Source of the DNA: an uncultured Maricaulis sp.
GTDB taxonomy: Bacteria; Pseudomonadota; Alphaproteobacteria; Caulobacterales; Maricaulaceae
DNA: 64,000 nt
Reading direction: 5' to 3'
NCBI RefSeq assembly: GCF_947259345.1
Contig: NZ_CAMYLS010000027.1
Coordinates: 124,001-188,000 of the forward strand
The translations under genes and the position numbers were made by a program. Positions within the stretch are counted from its first letter, which is position 1. Each line of letters opens with the position of its first letter. The notes below the pieces were generated by a model. It was not told the DNA's origin. It was given only the letters and a program-made list of their open reading frames with translations, and did not search any database. Shown here piece after piece: positions 36,384 to 46,700 of this stretch.

Positions 36384-37460
36384 TCAGGGGGATGGCCGCA
36401 TCCCCTTGAAAGCCAGCTCCAACCAGCGGCCCAATCCAGCCTTGCCCGCCAAGCTGGGCTTCTCGATCCAGGACCAGGACGCGGCGGAAATCAAAAGCGT
36501 AACGGGAATTGAATAAATGGCGACCTCCAGCGGGTCCGCCGCTGGATACCAGTACAGCACCACCTGCATGACGGGATAATGCCAGATATAAATACCATAG
36601 GACCAGTCGGGCAGGCGGGCGCCGGTCGGCCAGCGCCCCAGCCCTGCAAAGGCGACCGCAAACAATATGGACGCCAGTGTGAGGTTGAGAAATACCTCTG
36701 CCAAGGGATGACTGCCCAACGCAATCCAGACCGGCAATACAATTAGGGTCGGCCAAGGAAGAACCGGAATCTTTTCACGCCAAACATGAACCAGCATGCC
36801 CAGAGTGAACGCCGACGCCAGACGCAGGCCGCTCTCGATCATGGCCGGCGCATCGGACCAGAAGGACCGGACGACCAAATAAGCGGCGGTCACTCCGACA
36901 AAAAGGAAAAGTTTAGCGCCCCGCCCCCAAGGCAGCGGAGAGAAGAAAATCAGCGCAGCACCAGCATAGGCCAGCACCTCATAGCGCAAGGTCCAGAGAG
37001 TCGCCGAGAACTCGCCCGCCCAAGGATTGTCCGAGAAGATGCCTGCGGGGCCCTGGCTCGTATCAAGAAAGCCAAGTACTTGGACGGGAAAGCTCAACGT
37101 CTGCAATGAGCCGAAATAAGATGCGGCGCTCAGGTCTGTTACAACTGGACCAATGGCCAGGACGGCCAGAAGCGAAAGAGCGAGCAACGCTGGCCAGATC
37201 CGAAGCATGCGCGCCGCGGCGAACTGGAATGGATTGGATCGACGCTCGAGACTGTCGGCGATCAGAAAACCGCTCAGGACGAAAAAAGCATTTACCGCCG
37301 CATAACTGAGCGACCAGCCATTGATGACCAATGGGGGCGGCAACGTGGGCCCCTGCGTAACGATAATTGCATGTTCAGCAAGCACGGCAGCCGCCAACAC
37401 CAGACGGATCGGCGTGAGCCGATTGTCGCGACCCGCGAATGCCGTCCCGATCGTTATCAA
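36384..37460 (-). CDS. OafA-type acyltransferase (acyltransferase 3 family)
   Basis: 358 aa with about 10 hydrophobic segments. N-terminal RLVLAAAVLAEHAII contains the conserved region (normally an RFxA..VxxxH active-site His); FFVLSGFLIADSL and YGIYIWHYPVMQVVLYW are typical of the family, which O-acylates exported sugars or glycans. Convergent with the CusF-like gene. A link to metal resistance is not obvious. Confidence 0.88.
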   Translation of the reverse strand: MITIGTAFAGRDNRLTPIRLVLAAAVLAEHAIIVTQGPTLPPPLVINGWSLSYAAVNAFFVLSGFLIADSLERRSNPFQFAAARMLRIWPALLALSLLAVLAIGPVVTDLSAASYFGSLQTLSFPVQVLGFLDTSQGPAGIFSDNPWAGEFSATLWTLRYEVLAYAGAALIFFSPLPWGRGAKLFLFVGVTAAYLVVRSFWSDAPAMIESGLRLASAFTLGMLVHVWREKIPVLPWPTLIVLPVWIALGSHPLAEVFLNLTLASILFAVAFAGLGRWPTGARLPDWSYGIYIWHYPVMQVVLYWYPAADPLEVAIYSIPVTLLISAASWSWIEKPSLAGKAGLGRWLELAFKGMRPSP

Positions 37461-37538
37461 ACCTGCGATGTCAGTCCCTCCATCGGCCCTTGCCAGAATA
37501 CGCGGAGGACGCGCGCATCCCTCAAGCCGACGATCTGC

Positions 37539-38261
37539 TTAACGGCGCTTTGCCAATTCCATTCGGACCAAGCGCTGCAAACGCAAGACGAGCAAAAGCA
37601 AGCCGGCGAGCACCGTAACCAATGCAAACACCGACGCTGTGATCAGCAGGGGATTGTTGAAGTTTTCCCGCTCCTCATAGTCCATGATGTGGAGCATCCA
37701 GAAGAAGTCGAAGACGCGCCAGGTATCATTCCTGCGCGCAGTCACCATCCCTGTCTCCGGAGACACATAGATGCGCGTGCCCTCGCCATCCGCGAAATCG
37801 ATCCGCCAGGCCGACCCGGAGCGACGGTATTCCCAGCTCGGTTCATCGAAGAATCGAACGGCAGCGATTTCCGGTCGATCAGCATGATCGGCGCTGGCTA
37901 TCTCAATCGCCATTTCACGGGAAATCGGTGTGAGGCGTTCCCCTGTCTCGGCGTCCACGAGTACGCTCGCCCCGCTCAGTTCGGTGACACAGTAAACGAC
38001 ACGGCCCTGCCATACGCGCAGATCGATAGCTTCAAGCGCCCCTCCGATCGCGAGGTCAGAGAGTGCGGCCTGCACTGGCAGGACCCCTGACACATCGAGC
38101 GCCGGTGCCGTGAACTCCGCGATGTTGTGTTCCCCGCGAACCCGGTCCAGCGGCAAGGCGCTCATCACAACGCCGCCGGCAATCCATAGTACGATCTGAA
38201 TTCCGACCACCAGGGCGAGCCACTTGTGAATGCGAAGGGTCCAGCGAAGCAGCACGGTCAT
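37539..38261 (-). CDS. PepSY-domain membrane protein
   Basis: 240 aa. One N-terminal (about 14-35) and one C-terminal (about 205-226) transmembrane helix frame a periplasmic part with PepSY-like repeats (EIASADHADRPEIAAVRFFDEP, RIDFADGEGTRIYVSPETGMVTARRNDTWRVFDFFWMLHIMDY). The WMLHIMDY tail motif is shared with PepSY proteins of metal/iron islands. It lies 57 bp downstream of the CnrH-like sigma gene and is probably in its operon. Confidence 0.8.
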   Translation of the reverse strand: MTVLLRWTLRIHKWLALVVGIQIVLWIAGGVVMSALPLDRVRGEHNIAEFTAPALDVSGVLPVQAALSDLAIGGALEAIDLRVWQGRVVYCVTELSGASVLVDAETGERLTPISREMAIEIASADHADRPEIAAVRFFDEPSWEYRRSGSAWRIDFADGEGTRIYVSPETGMVTARRNDTWRVFDFFWMLHIMDYEERENFNNPLLITASVFALVTVLAGLLLLVLRLQRLVRMELAKRR

Positions 38262-38318
38262 GGGGGCCTCCGGGGCGATCTGCGAGCAATCAGAACGTCC
38301 CGTACGCAGCCCATCGGG

Positions 38319-38888
38319 TTATCCCTCAGGCGGAAAGCTGTCCCGCAACCGCCTGCGCGCCCGGTAGACACGCACTTCCGCAGCCTTTTCAGACAAGCCC
38401 ATGACCGATCCGATTTCAGCGTGGCTCATCCCGTCGATTACGGAAAGCAAGAGCGGTGTCCGCAAACCCTCGGGCATGGCTTGGATGGCAGTATTCACGC
38501 GCGCCAGCTCATCCCGGTCAGAAACGATCCGTTCAGGTGTGGTCGGATCGACTGGCGCGGGCACCGAAGGTTCTTCCAGGCCTATCCAGTTGCGCACCGC
38601 GCGGCGGCGATGATGGTCCTTCGCCTTGTTCCGGGCGATCACAAACATCCAGGTTACGAAGGCGCGGGTCTCGTCGAAGCGGTGAAGGTTTCGGTGGATG
38701 GCGATAAAAGTGTTCTGCGCAACATCGTCGGCATCGGACCGACTGCCGAGCTGCCGTTCGAGGAAATTCACCAGCCGGGGCGCGTGGCGTTGCATCAGGC
38801 GATTGAAGGCCATTCGATCGCCCGCCCGCGCCCGGCAAGCCAATTGTTCGTCGCTGGGCGTCAGACCGGGGGCGTCAGCGTTCGGCAT
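38319..38888 (-). CDS. CnrH-like ECF sigma factor
   Basis: 189 aa from ATG 38888. Region 2 (FNRLMQRHAPRLVNFLERQLGSRSDADDVAQNTFIAIHRN, TWMFVIARNKAKDHHRR) and region 4 (PEGLRTPLLLSVIDGMSHAEIGSVMGLSEKAAEVRVYRARRRLRD) are both intact. It overlaps the CnrX-like gene by 14 bp. The order anti-sigma, sensor, sigma equals cnrYXH of Cupriavidus, where nickel or cobalt releases the sigma factor. Confidence 0.88.
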   Translation of the reverse strand: MPNADAPGLTPSDEQLACRARAGDRMAFNRLMQRHAPRLVNFLERQLGSRSDADDVAQNTFIAIHRNLHRFDETRAFVTWMFVIARNKAKDHHRRRAVRNWIGLEEPSVPAPVDPTTPERIVSDRDELARVNTAIQAMPEGLRTPLLLSVIDGMSHAEIGSVMGLSEKAAEVRVYRARRRLRDSFPPEG

Positions 38889-39309
38889 CAAGGGCCGCCG
38901 CCAGGCGCGCATCGAATATTTCGCGCTGCTCGACGTCCATCACGGCGCGCATGGCGAGGATGTGATTGAGCGTGGACAGCTGCAATTCGCCCATCACATC
39001 ATGAAGGGCCTCTGCAGCCTCGACGACTTCCGGTGACATTTCCCGACTTTCCATCAAGGACGTGCCGATCGCGTGCCGGGCCTCTGCCAGTCGTTGGTCG
39101 AAGGCAGATTTTTCGCGAGCAAAATCCGCCTCCAAGGCCTCGATTTCCGCTTCCTGATCGCGGGTCAAATGGAGCTGGCCGTGAATCACGGCGTGAAGGC
39201 TGACCGTCACGGTATCGGAACGATTGCCTAGCTGAGCGCCCAGCCACACGCCTGCCAGTCCGCCCAGAAGCCCCAAGATTGCCGCTGTAACGCCTGCGCG
39301 CCAGATCAC
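38875..39309 (-). CDS. CnrX-like periplasmic metal sensor
   Basis: 144 aa. One N-terminal anchor helix (about 5-27) and a four-helix periplasmic domain. H39, H43, E60, H116 and M120 have exactly the relative spacing of the known CnrX metal ligands (H42, H46, E63, H119, M123): HAVIH, EALEADF, and HILAM. This suggests Ni/Co sensing. It overlaps the CnrY-like gene by 4 bp and the sigma gene by 14 bp. Confidence 0.85.
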   Translation of the reverse strand: MIWRAGVTAAILGLLGGLAGVWLGAQLGNRSDTVTVSLHAVIHGQLHLTRDQEAEIEALEADFAREKSAFDQRLAEARHAIGTSLMESREMSPEVVEAAEALHDVMGELQLSTLNHILAMRAVMDVEQREIFDARLAAALDAER

Positions 39310-39614
39310 AGCTCAGTCCCCTCGCCCATTAGGGTTGTCAAAGGCAATTCGGCACGGGCGCCAAATACAGCGAGCAAGTCGGGCTCGCCAGACGGAGCCA
39401 GGCCAACCCCGACGACGCTACCGACCAGTAGCGCCAGAACGGCAGGTGCGGCACGGATCGCCAGGCCAGTTGATAGCCCCGAAATGTCCGGCACACGACG
39501 AGCCGGCGCTTCAAGACCGTCCCAAACATTCTTCTGGAAGCGCTCGAGGTCCAGACTTGTATGATCGGCAGCGATCCGTTCCAGGACATCATTCATGTGT
39601 TCATCGGACATCAA
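39306..39614 (-). CDS. CnrY-like membrane anti-sigma factor
   Basis: 102 aa. A cytosolic N-terminal half (about residues 1-48, with DVLERIAADHTSLDLERFQKNVWDGL as the probable sigma-binding helices), one transmembrane helix (about 52-71) and a short periplasmic tail. It has little sequence conservation; identification rests on size, topology and position before the CnrX- and CnrH-like genes. Confidence 0.72.
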   Translation of the reverse strand: MMSDEHMNDVLERIAADHTSLDLERFQKNVWDGLEAPARRVPDISGLSTGLAIRAAPAVLALLVGSVVGVGLAPSGEPDLLAVFGARAELPLTTLMGEGTEL

Positions 39615-39623
39615 AGCCCTCCG

Positions 39624-40073
39624 TCAGGATGTGTGTAGATGGGCAAGCTTCCACCCATCTCCGGTGCGGACCAGAATAGCGGTGCCGTGGGCATCCCGTT
39701 CACGGGCCTCGCCCCGGACTTCATACTCCATCCGGATGTCGAAGGTCGCAAATGCCATTTCCTGATCAACTTGGACAGAATACCCTGACCAGTCGTACAC
39801 ATGGAATGTCACGTGCTCGGCGGCAAATTCGGGCACGAGATGGTGGTCGCGATATACGGCCCAACCGATATCACTGCCACTTCCCTCGAAAATGGTGAAG
39901 TCTTCTCCGTCCGCCATCACCCAGCGTTCGGCCGCCACGACATCCTCGTCCGACAGGGCACCGGAATAGTTTTCCAGAACCTGTTCGATCTCGTCCACCT
40001 CGTTCGCGAGGGCGGCTGTCGAAAGGCTCGTAGCCAAAACCATCGTCAAAGCCAAAGTACGATGCATCATCAA
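39624..40073 (-). CDS. Secreted SnoaL/NTF2-like protein
   Basis: 149 aa. Signal peptide (residues 1-23, ending TAALA). NTF2-like domain: EIEQVLENYSGALSDEDVVAAERWV, DFTIFEGSG, and the ending TAILVRTGDGWKLAHLHTS. The role is unknown; such domains are often found in metal islands. It lies 9 bp upstream of the CnrY-like gene, so it probably starts the same operon. Confidence 0.75.
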   Translation of the reverse strand: MMMHRTLALTMVLATSLSTAALANEVDEIEQVLENYSGALSDEDVVAAERWVMADGEDFTIFEGSGSDIGWAVYRDHHLVPEFAAEHVTFHVYDWSGYSVQVDQEMAFATFDIRMEYEVRGEARERDAHGTAILVRTGDGWKLAHLHTS

Positions 40074-40099
40074 TCTCCTTTGCGGGTCTCGAATTCGTG

Positions 40100-40870
40100 T
40101 CAGCCACCGAACAGGTGGCGCAAGCCGCCATGGGCGAGCGCCCCGCCAAGAAAGCCGTTGAGCATGAGGGCTGCGGCAAGTGCGAACAGCGTCAGCGAGA
40201 AGAGAAGCGCCGGCGTCTGACTGCTAGTCTTGCGCGCCCATTCCCCCAGCAGTGCAAGCCCGGCCAAGCCGACCAAAAGGCCGGTGCCGATGACCCGGTG
40301 CGCTAACATCACCCCCGTCTCGCCGGCAGCCATTGGCCCCGAATGAGCCCAACCCAGCAGGGCAGCGAGCGCTCCTGCCGCCGCGCCTGTCCAAACGAGA
40401 AAGCGGACCGTTTCCGCTCCAGCGGGCAAACGCCCAGCCAATGTGAGTGCCTGTGCGAGGGCAGCGGCGAGGATCAGGCCAATCGGGAAATGTACGGCAA
40501 CCGAGTGGAAAGCACCGAGTCGCGACATGGCCCGCTCGAAAGGCGTCGAAGCGCCCCGTTCACCCCAATGGGCGTGCCCGGCCGCCGTCGTGGACAACAC
40601 GTCAGCGTGATCAAGCTCATCGATATGAAGAGCTTCTTCGCCATCATGCACATGACCAGACCCATCCATCTGCATCGCAGCCGGTTCGGACGCGGGTCGC
40701 ACGCTTGGCTCAGCATCTCGTGACGTGGTCGCTGGCTCAACTTGTCCGGCAGCGGGCGGATCGTGTTCCGCAGGCGGATGGCTCCACCCCCCTGCGGAAA
40801 AGCTGACCGCTGCAACGATGGCACACACCGCCATCATGCCTATTCGAAATCCGGACACGCGTATCTCCAC
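40100..40870 (-). CDS. DUF2231-type membrane protein with His/Met-rich loop
   Basis: 256 aa. An N-terminal signal or anchor helix, a periplasmic region rich in His and Met (MQMDGSGHVHDGEEALHIDELDH, GHAHWGE), then four transmembrane helices with the DUF2231 pattern HFPIGLILAAALAQAL and GWAHSG. The His/Met loop could bind metal. It is separated from the copper ATPase stop by 39 bp on the same strand. Confidence 0.78.
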   Translation of the reverse strand: MEIRVSGFRIGMMAVCAIVAAVSFSAGGWSHPPAEHDPPAAGQVEPATTSRDAEPSVRPASEPAAMQMDGSGHVHDGEEALHIDELDHADVLSTTAAGHAHWGERGASTPFERAMSRLGAFHSVAVHFPIGLILAAALAQALTLAGRLPAGAETVRFLVWTGAAAGALAALLGWAHSGPMAAGETGVMLAHRVIGTGLLVGLAGLALLGEWARKTSSQTPALLFSLTLFALAAALMLNGFLGGALAHGGLRHLFGG

Positions 40871-40909
40871 CTTGGTTTGATGGAGATACGCACGTCCACG
40901 AGTTTTCCC

Positions 40910-43270
40910 TCAGCCCAAGCGGACCGACCTCAAGCGCAGGGAGTTCGTGATGACCGAGACGGAAGACAGGCTCATCGCCGCAGCCGCTATCATCGGTGAC
41001 AACATGATGCCGAAGACCGGGTAGAGAATGCCAGCCGCCACCGGGACGCCAGCAGCATTGTAGACCAGGGCAAAAAACAGGTTCTCGCGGATATTGCGCA
41101 TAGTCGCGAGGGCAAGCTTGCGGGCCCTGACAATGCCGGTCAGATCGCCTTTCACAAGGGTCAGGCCGGCGCTCTCAATCGCCACATCAGCGCCAGTCCC
41201 CATGGCAATGCCAACATCGGCCTGCGCAAGAGCGGGCGCGTCATTGACGCCATCGCCGGCCATGGCGACCCTGCACCCGTCCGCCTGGAGCTCTTCCACG
41301 ATCCGGGCCTTGTCGCGCGGCAGTACATCAGCCCGCACATCGTTCAGCCCGAGCCTGGCCGCAACCGATCTGGCCGTGCGCTCATTGTCGCCGGTTGCCA
41401 TCACCAGCCGGAATCCCAGCTTTTGAAGATCTTCAAGCGCCTGGGCCGCGCTCGGTTTGATCGGATCGACCACGCAGACCATGCCGGCCAGTTGGCCTTC
41501 AATCGCAACAAACATCACGGTCTCACCTTCGTCCCGGCGAGCATTGGCGTCGGCGGTTGCGGTCTCACTGACCGAAATGCCCGCGGCATCCATGAGCGCA
41601 GCATTGCCAAGAGCAATAGCCTTTCCGGAGACCCGGCCTGTCACGCCCTTGCCCGTGATGGCCTCGAACTGGTCGGCGACTTCCATCGTCGCCCCGCGAC
41701 TCTTGGCGCCTTGTACTATGGCCTCCGCGAGTGGATGCTCGGACCCGCGCTCGAGGCTTGCGGCCATTTGCAGGACGTCATCCTCCAGATGGCCCGCGAA
41801 CGCGATCACGGCCGCGAGTTCGGGGCGCCCCATGGTCAGCGTACCGGTCTTGTCGACAATCAGTGTATCAACCTTGGCGAATCGTTCGAGCGCCTCAGCA
41901 TTCTTGATCAGAACTCCGGCCTGGGCGCCTCGCCCCGTTGCGGTCATCACGGACATGGGCGTGGCCAAGCCCAGTGCGCAGGGACAGGCGATGATCAAGA
42001 CGGAAACGGCCGCGATAAGGCCATAGGCCGAAGCCGGTTCAGGTCCCCAGACCGACCAGGAAATGAACGCGATCGCCGCGACGACGATCACGGCCGGCAC
42101 AAAACGACCCGACGCCATGTCAGCGAACTTTTGGATGGGCGCTCGGCTGCGCTGGGCATTGGCAACCATTTCCACGATCTGGCTCAACACCGTGTCTTTG
42201 CCGACCCGGCGAGCCGCAATCACAAGACTCCCATTGCCGTTGACCGTCGCCCCGGTGACCGCCTCGCCCTTGACCTTCTCGACCGGGACGGGCTCACCGG
42301 AAATCATCGATTCATCGACCGAGGACCGGCCGTCGACCACAACACCATCGGCCGGAATTTTTTCGCCCGGACGGACACGCAAATGGTCGCCCTCACGGAT
42401 ATGCTCGAGAGGCACTTCCTCGTCGTCCCCATCCACATTGACCCGCAATGCCGTCTTGGGCGCCAGATCCAGAAGGGCCCGGATCGCCGAACCGGTCTGT
42501 TCCCGGGCCCGCAACTCCATCAACTGCCCGAGCAGCACCAGAACGATAATCACCGCCGCCGCTTCAAAATAGACGCCCACATGACCGTTCGCGTGGCGGA
42601 AGGCGTCCGGAAATAGTCCAGGCGCCAACACCGCCACCACACTGAAAAGATAGGCCGCACCGGTTCCCATCGCGATCAGGGTGAACATGTTGAGATGACG
42701 GTTAATGACTGACTTCACGCCACGCTCGAAAAAAGGCCAACCCGACCACAGGACGACAGGTGTTGCCAGAACCAGCTCAGCCCAAGCCGCGCGGGTCTCA
42801 CCCAAGGCTTCGCGCAGGAAGCCGAGACCAAGCATCGGCCCCATCGCCAGAACCAGGACCGGAAGGGTCAGGGCGGCACCGAACCAGAAGCGACGTGTGA
42901 AGTCGATTAACTCAGGATTGGGCCCCTCTTGACCGGTTGGCACCCCCATCGGCTCGAGCGCCATGCCGCAGATCGGGCAATCACCCGGCTCGTCGCGAAT
43001 GATCTCGGGATCCATTGGACAGGTGTATGTCGTACCTGCCGGCATGTCTTCATACGCGTCACGATGGGCTCCGCTTAAAAAATGCTCGGGATCCTCAGCG
43101 AAACGATCATGACAGCGCTGCGAGCAGAAATGGTATGCGTCTCCCGCGTGCTCGTAGCTGGGCTTGCCGGCACCCAGCCGCACCTCCATGCCGCAGACCG
43201 GATCGGTCGCGACGGGCTGGTGATGCATATGTTCGTCGGCCTTATCTGATGTGCAATGCTGACAACTCAT
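40910..43270 (-). CDS. Copper/silver-exporting P1B-type ATPase
   Basis: 786 aa from ATG 43270. An N-terminal Cys/His-rich start (MSCQHC), a YHS-type domain ([35 protein letters not shown]), and a heavy-metal-binding segment ([24 protein letters not shown]) precede the ATPase core. The core has the membrane metal site [10 protein letters not shown], the phosphorylation loop DKTGTLTMG, the SEHPLAEAI loop and [10 protein letters not shown]. This domain order is that of CopB/SilP-like exporters. Read from a CueR-type promoter at 43297-43327, with AAGGAGGA before the start. Confidence 0.92.
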   Translation of the reverse strand: MSCQHCTSDKADEHMHHQPVATDPVCGMEVRLGAGKPSYEHAGDAYHFCSQRCHDRFAEDPEHFLSGAHRDAYEDMPAGTTYTCPMDPEIIRDEPGDCPICGMALEPMGVPTGQEGPNPELIDFTRRFWFGAALTLPVLVLAMGPMLGLGFLREALGETRAAWAELVLATPVVLWSGWPFFERGVKSVINRHLNMFTLIAMGTGAAYLFSVVAVLAPGLFPDAFRHANGHVGVYFEAAAVIIVLVLLGQLMELRAREQTGSAIRALLDLAPKTALRVNVDGDDEEVPLEHIREGDHLRVRPGEKIPADGVVVDGRSSVDESMISGEPVPVEKVKGEAVTGATVNGNGSLVIAARRVGKDTVLSQIVEMVANAQRSRAPIQKFADMASGRFVPAVIVVAAIAFISWSVWGPEPASAYGLIAAVSVLIIACPCALGLATPMSVMTATGRGAQAGVLIKNAEALERFAKVDTLIVDKTGTLTMGRPELAAVIAFAGHLEDDVLQMAASLERGSEHPLAEAIVQGAKSRGATMEVADQFEAITGKGVTGRVSGKAIALGNAALMDAAGISVSETATADANARRDEGETVMFVAIEGQLAGMVCVVDPIKPSAAQALEDLQKLGFRLVMATGDNERTARSVAARLGLNDVRADVLPRDKARIVEELQADGCRVAMAGDGVNDAPALAQADVGIAMGTGADVAIESAGLTLVKGDLTGIVRARKLALATMRNIRENLFFALVYNAAGVPVAAGILYPVFGIMLSPMIAAAAMSLSSVSVITNSLRLRSVRLG

Positions 43271-43296
43271 CGGGCAGTCCTCCTTTGGATTTCCCG

Positions 43297-43327
43297 GTTG
43301 TGAGGCTTCCAGTGGCTGGAAGGTCAA
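43297..43327 (-). promoter_or_regulatory. CueR-type promoter of the copper ATPase gene
   Basis: On the minus strand: -35 TTGACC, a 19-bp spacer holding TTCC-AGCCACT-GGAA, and a weak -10 CACAAC. The over-long 19-bp spacer with a central dyad marks MerR-family activation; TTCC-N7-GGAA resembles CueR boxes. A second copy of the same box stands before the cus operon. Confidence 0.75.
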
Positions 43328-43342
43328 GCGGCACGTTTCTGA

Positions 43343-43729
43343 TTAATCGCCGGCCAGCCCGTTCATGATCGGACAGTCTGGCCGGTCATCGCCATGACAC
43401 GCCAGAACGAGACGTTGCAGCTCTGACTTGATCATCGTCATCTCGGCCAATTTCCGATCAACCTGTGCAACATGATCCATCGCCAAAGCCTTCACATCGG
43501 CACTCGCCCTCGATCGGTCTTCGTACAGCGACAGCAGAGCGCGACAGTCGTCGAGCGAAAAGCCCAGACTTCGCGCCCGACCGACAAAAGCGAGCTTGTG
43601 AACATCTGTTTCTGAGTAGACGCGGTATCCATTGTCCGCCCGCGCCGGCGCGACCAGGCCCACCTCCTCGTAATACCGCAAGGTTTTCGAGGGCAGGCCG
43701 GTCGCACGGGAGACGTCTTTCACATTCAC
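43343..43729 (-). CDS. CueR-like MerR-family copper regulator
   Basis: 128 aa. The N-terminal winged helix has SRATGLPSKTLRYYEEVGLV; the C-terminal metal loop is C111-x7-C119 (CHGDDRPDC), typical of Cu(I)/Ag(I)-sensing members. It overlaps the cusA stop by 4 bp, so it is the last gene of the cusCBA operon, and lies just before the ATPase promoter. It likely controls both TTCC-N7-GGAA boxes. Confidence 0.88.
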   Translation of the reverse strand: MNVKDVSRATGLPSKTLRYYEEVGLVAPARADNGYRVYSETDVHKLAFVGRARSLGFSLDDCRALLSLYEDRSRASADVKALAMDHVAQVDRKLAEMTMIKSELQRLVLACHGDDRPDCPIMNGLAGD

Positions 43730-46700
43730 TGCACGCCTCCTGCCACTGCGGCGGATTGTGTCGGCCCGGCCAGCCCCACACGTTTCCAGATCAGGAACGC
43801 CGCTGGAATAACCAGAAGGGTCAGGATGGTGGCGCTGGTCATACCGCCGACCATGGGTGCCGCGATCCGTCGCATCACTTCAGACCCGGTTCCATCACCG
43901 AACATGATCGGCAATAGGCCGGCAATCGTAGCAATGACAGTCATCATGATCGGGCGCACCCGCAACAGGGCCCCCTCGATCACCGCCTCGTCAATATCCG
44001 ATCTGTTCAGCGGCCGGCCGTCTTCATCTGCAAGAGACTGATGGCGGGTGAGCGCTTGCTCCAGATAGACGATCATCAACACCCCGATCTCGACAGCAAC
44101 GCCTGCCAGGGCAATGAAACCCACACCGACAGCGACGGAGAGATTATACCCGAGCATGTCGAGCAGCCAGACCCCGCCGACCAAAGCCAGCGGCAGCGTC
44201 CCCATGATCATCAGGACCGGGGTCAGCCTCCGGAAATTCAGGAAGAGCAGCAGCAAGATGATGACCAGGGTCACCGGAACGACCACCGCCAGCTTTGCCT
44301 GTGCCCGCTCCATGTATTCGAACTGACCGGACCAACTGATCGAATATCCCGGCGGCAATTCCATATACTCGGCCAAAGCCTGCTGGGCTTCCTCAACATA
44401 GCTCCCGATATCGACCCCATTGATATCGACATAAACCCAGCCATTGGTACGGGCATTTTCGCTGCGGATCACACCAGGGCCATCGGCGATCGAGATATCA
44501 GCAACCCGCCCCAGCGGAATCTCGGCACCGGTCGGCGTGACCACCGGCAGATCCCGGATCGAGTCCACAGAATTACGATAGTCACGCGGGTAGCGAAGAT
44601 TGATGGGATAACGCTCCCGGCCCTCGACACTCTCGCCAACAGTCATGCCACCGATCGCAGTCCGAACGACATCATGGACGTCGGCGACATTCAGCCCGAA
44701 CCGGGCGGCTTCCAGCCGATTGACGTCGATATCAACGAACCGGCCTCCGGTAACCCGTTCGGCATAAACCGATGCGGTTCCGTCCAGTGTCCGGATAATG
44801 GCTTCCACCTCCTCGCCAATCTCGGCAATCACATCCAGGTCCGGGCCGGCAATCTTGATACCGACAGGCGTCTTGATTCCTGTCGCCAGCATGTCGATTC
44901 GACCGCGGATCGGCATGATCCAGGCATTGGTGAGGCTGGGCACATCCACAGCGGCATCCAGTTCGGCTCGAATGTCGTCAATTGTGATGCCCGGCCTCCA
45001 CTCTTCGCGCGGTCGCAGCTGGATGGTGGTCTCAATCATGGTCAACGGAGCCGGGTCTGTGGCGGTCTCGGCTCGCCCCGCCTTTCCGTGCACTGTCAGG
45101 ACCTCCGGCACGGTCATGATCAGGCGGTTGGTCTGCTGCAGCAATTCGGTGACTTTGCCCGCCGACACGCCGGGGAAAGCACTCGGCATGTAGAGGATGT
45201 CACCTTCATCGAGATCCGGCATGAACTCGCTTCCCATGCGGGACAACGGCACGGCGGCACTGGCGAGCACCAGGCCGGCCGCGAGCAGCACGGCAACAGG
45301 ACGGCGGATCGCAAGACCGATGAAAGGCCGATAGCCCGCGATCAAAAGGCGATTGACCGGATTCTTGTGCTCCGGCGTGATCCGGCCCCGCACAAGATAA
45401 CCCATCAGAACCGGCACCAGGGTAATGGCCAGGCCGGCAGCCGCCGCCATGGCGTAGGTCTTGGTAAAGGCGAGCGGATGAAAGAGCCGCCCCTCCTGGG
45501 CTTCCAGTGCGAAGATCGGAACGAAGCTGAAGGTCACAATCAGGAGCGAAAAGAAGAGCGCCGGCCCCACTTCGACAGAGGCCTTGGTGACGATCTCCCA
45601 CCGGTTTTCGCGCGTGATCGGTTCACGCTCAGCATGCTTATGCATGTTCTCGATCATGACGATCGCGGCATCCACCATGGCGCCGATGGCGATCGCTATG
45701 CCGCCCAACGACATGATATTGGCATTAATGCCTTGGGCATTCATCACGATAATCGCGGTGAGAATACCCAGCGGCAAGCTCAGGAAGATCACGAGTGACG
45801 AGCGGAAATGGAAAAGGAAAAGCGCACAAATCAGCCCCACGACAAGGAATTCTTCGATCAACTTTTCCCGCAGGGAGGACACTGCCCGTTCAATCAGGCC
45901 TGCCCGGTTGTAGGTGGTGACGATCTCCACGCCCTCGGGCAGCGAAGCGCCGAGTTCACTCAGACGCTCTTCGACGCGCTGGATGGTCGCGCGGGCATTC
46001 TCGCCATATCGCATGACGACAACGCCGCCGACCGCCTCGCCCTCGCCATTGAGCTCGCCGATGCCCCGCCGTAATTCCGGTCCAATTGTGATGTCGGCAA
46101 TGTCCGACATCAGTATTGGTGTGCCGGTTTCAGTAACCGCAACCGGGATCGCTTCCAGGTCCTCGACACCCTCGATATAGCCGGATGCCCGAACCATGTA
46201 CTCGGCTTCCGCCATCTCGATGACTCGGCCGCCACTTTCCTGGTTGCCCCGTTCGATCGCGGTTCGGACCGCAGAGAGTGGTATACCCAGGGCACGCAGC
46301 CGGTCGGGGTCGGCGACAACCTGGTATTGCCGCACCATGCCGCCAATCGTGGCCACCTCGGACACACCCTCGATTGTCTGGAGTTCGTATTTGAGGAACC
46401 AGTCCTGCAGTGAGCGGAGGTCGGCCAGATCGTGCTGCCCGGTCCGGTCGACCAGGGCATATTGATAGATCCAGCCAACGCCGGTTGCATCCGGCCCCAA
46501 TGCCGGACGGGCCGCGTCTGGCAAGGTTGGAGCCACCTGGGACAGGTATTCCAGAACCCGGGAACGAGCCCAGTAGAGATCGGTCCCATCCTCGAAAATG
46601 ACATAGACATAGCTGTCGTTGAAAAAGGAGTAGCCGCGAACTGTCACGGCGCCCGGCACCGCCAGCATGGCCGTTGTCAGTGGATAGGTGACTTGATCCT

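Noticed and set aside
41423-42616. Plus-strand frame of 397 codons
   Set aside because: Antisense of the copper ATPase gene.
44041-45798. Long plus-strand frame (585 codons)
   Set aside because: Antisense of cusA; composition is that of a shadow frame, and cusA is fully conserved.
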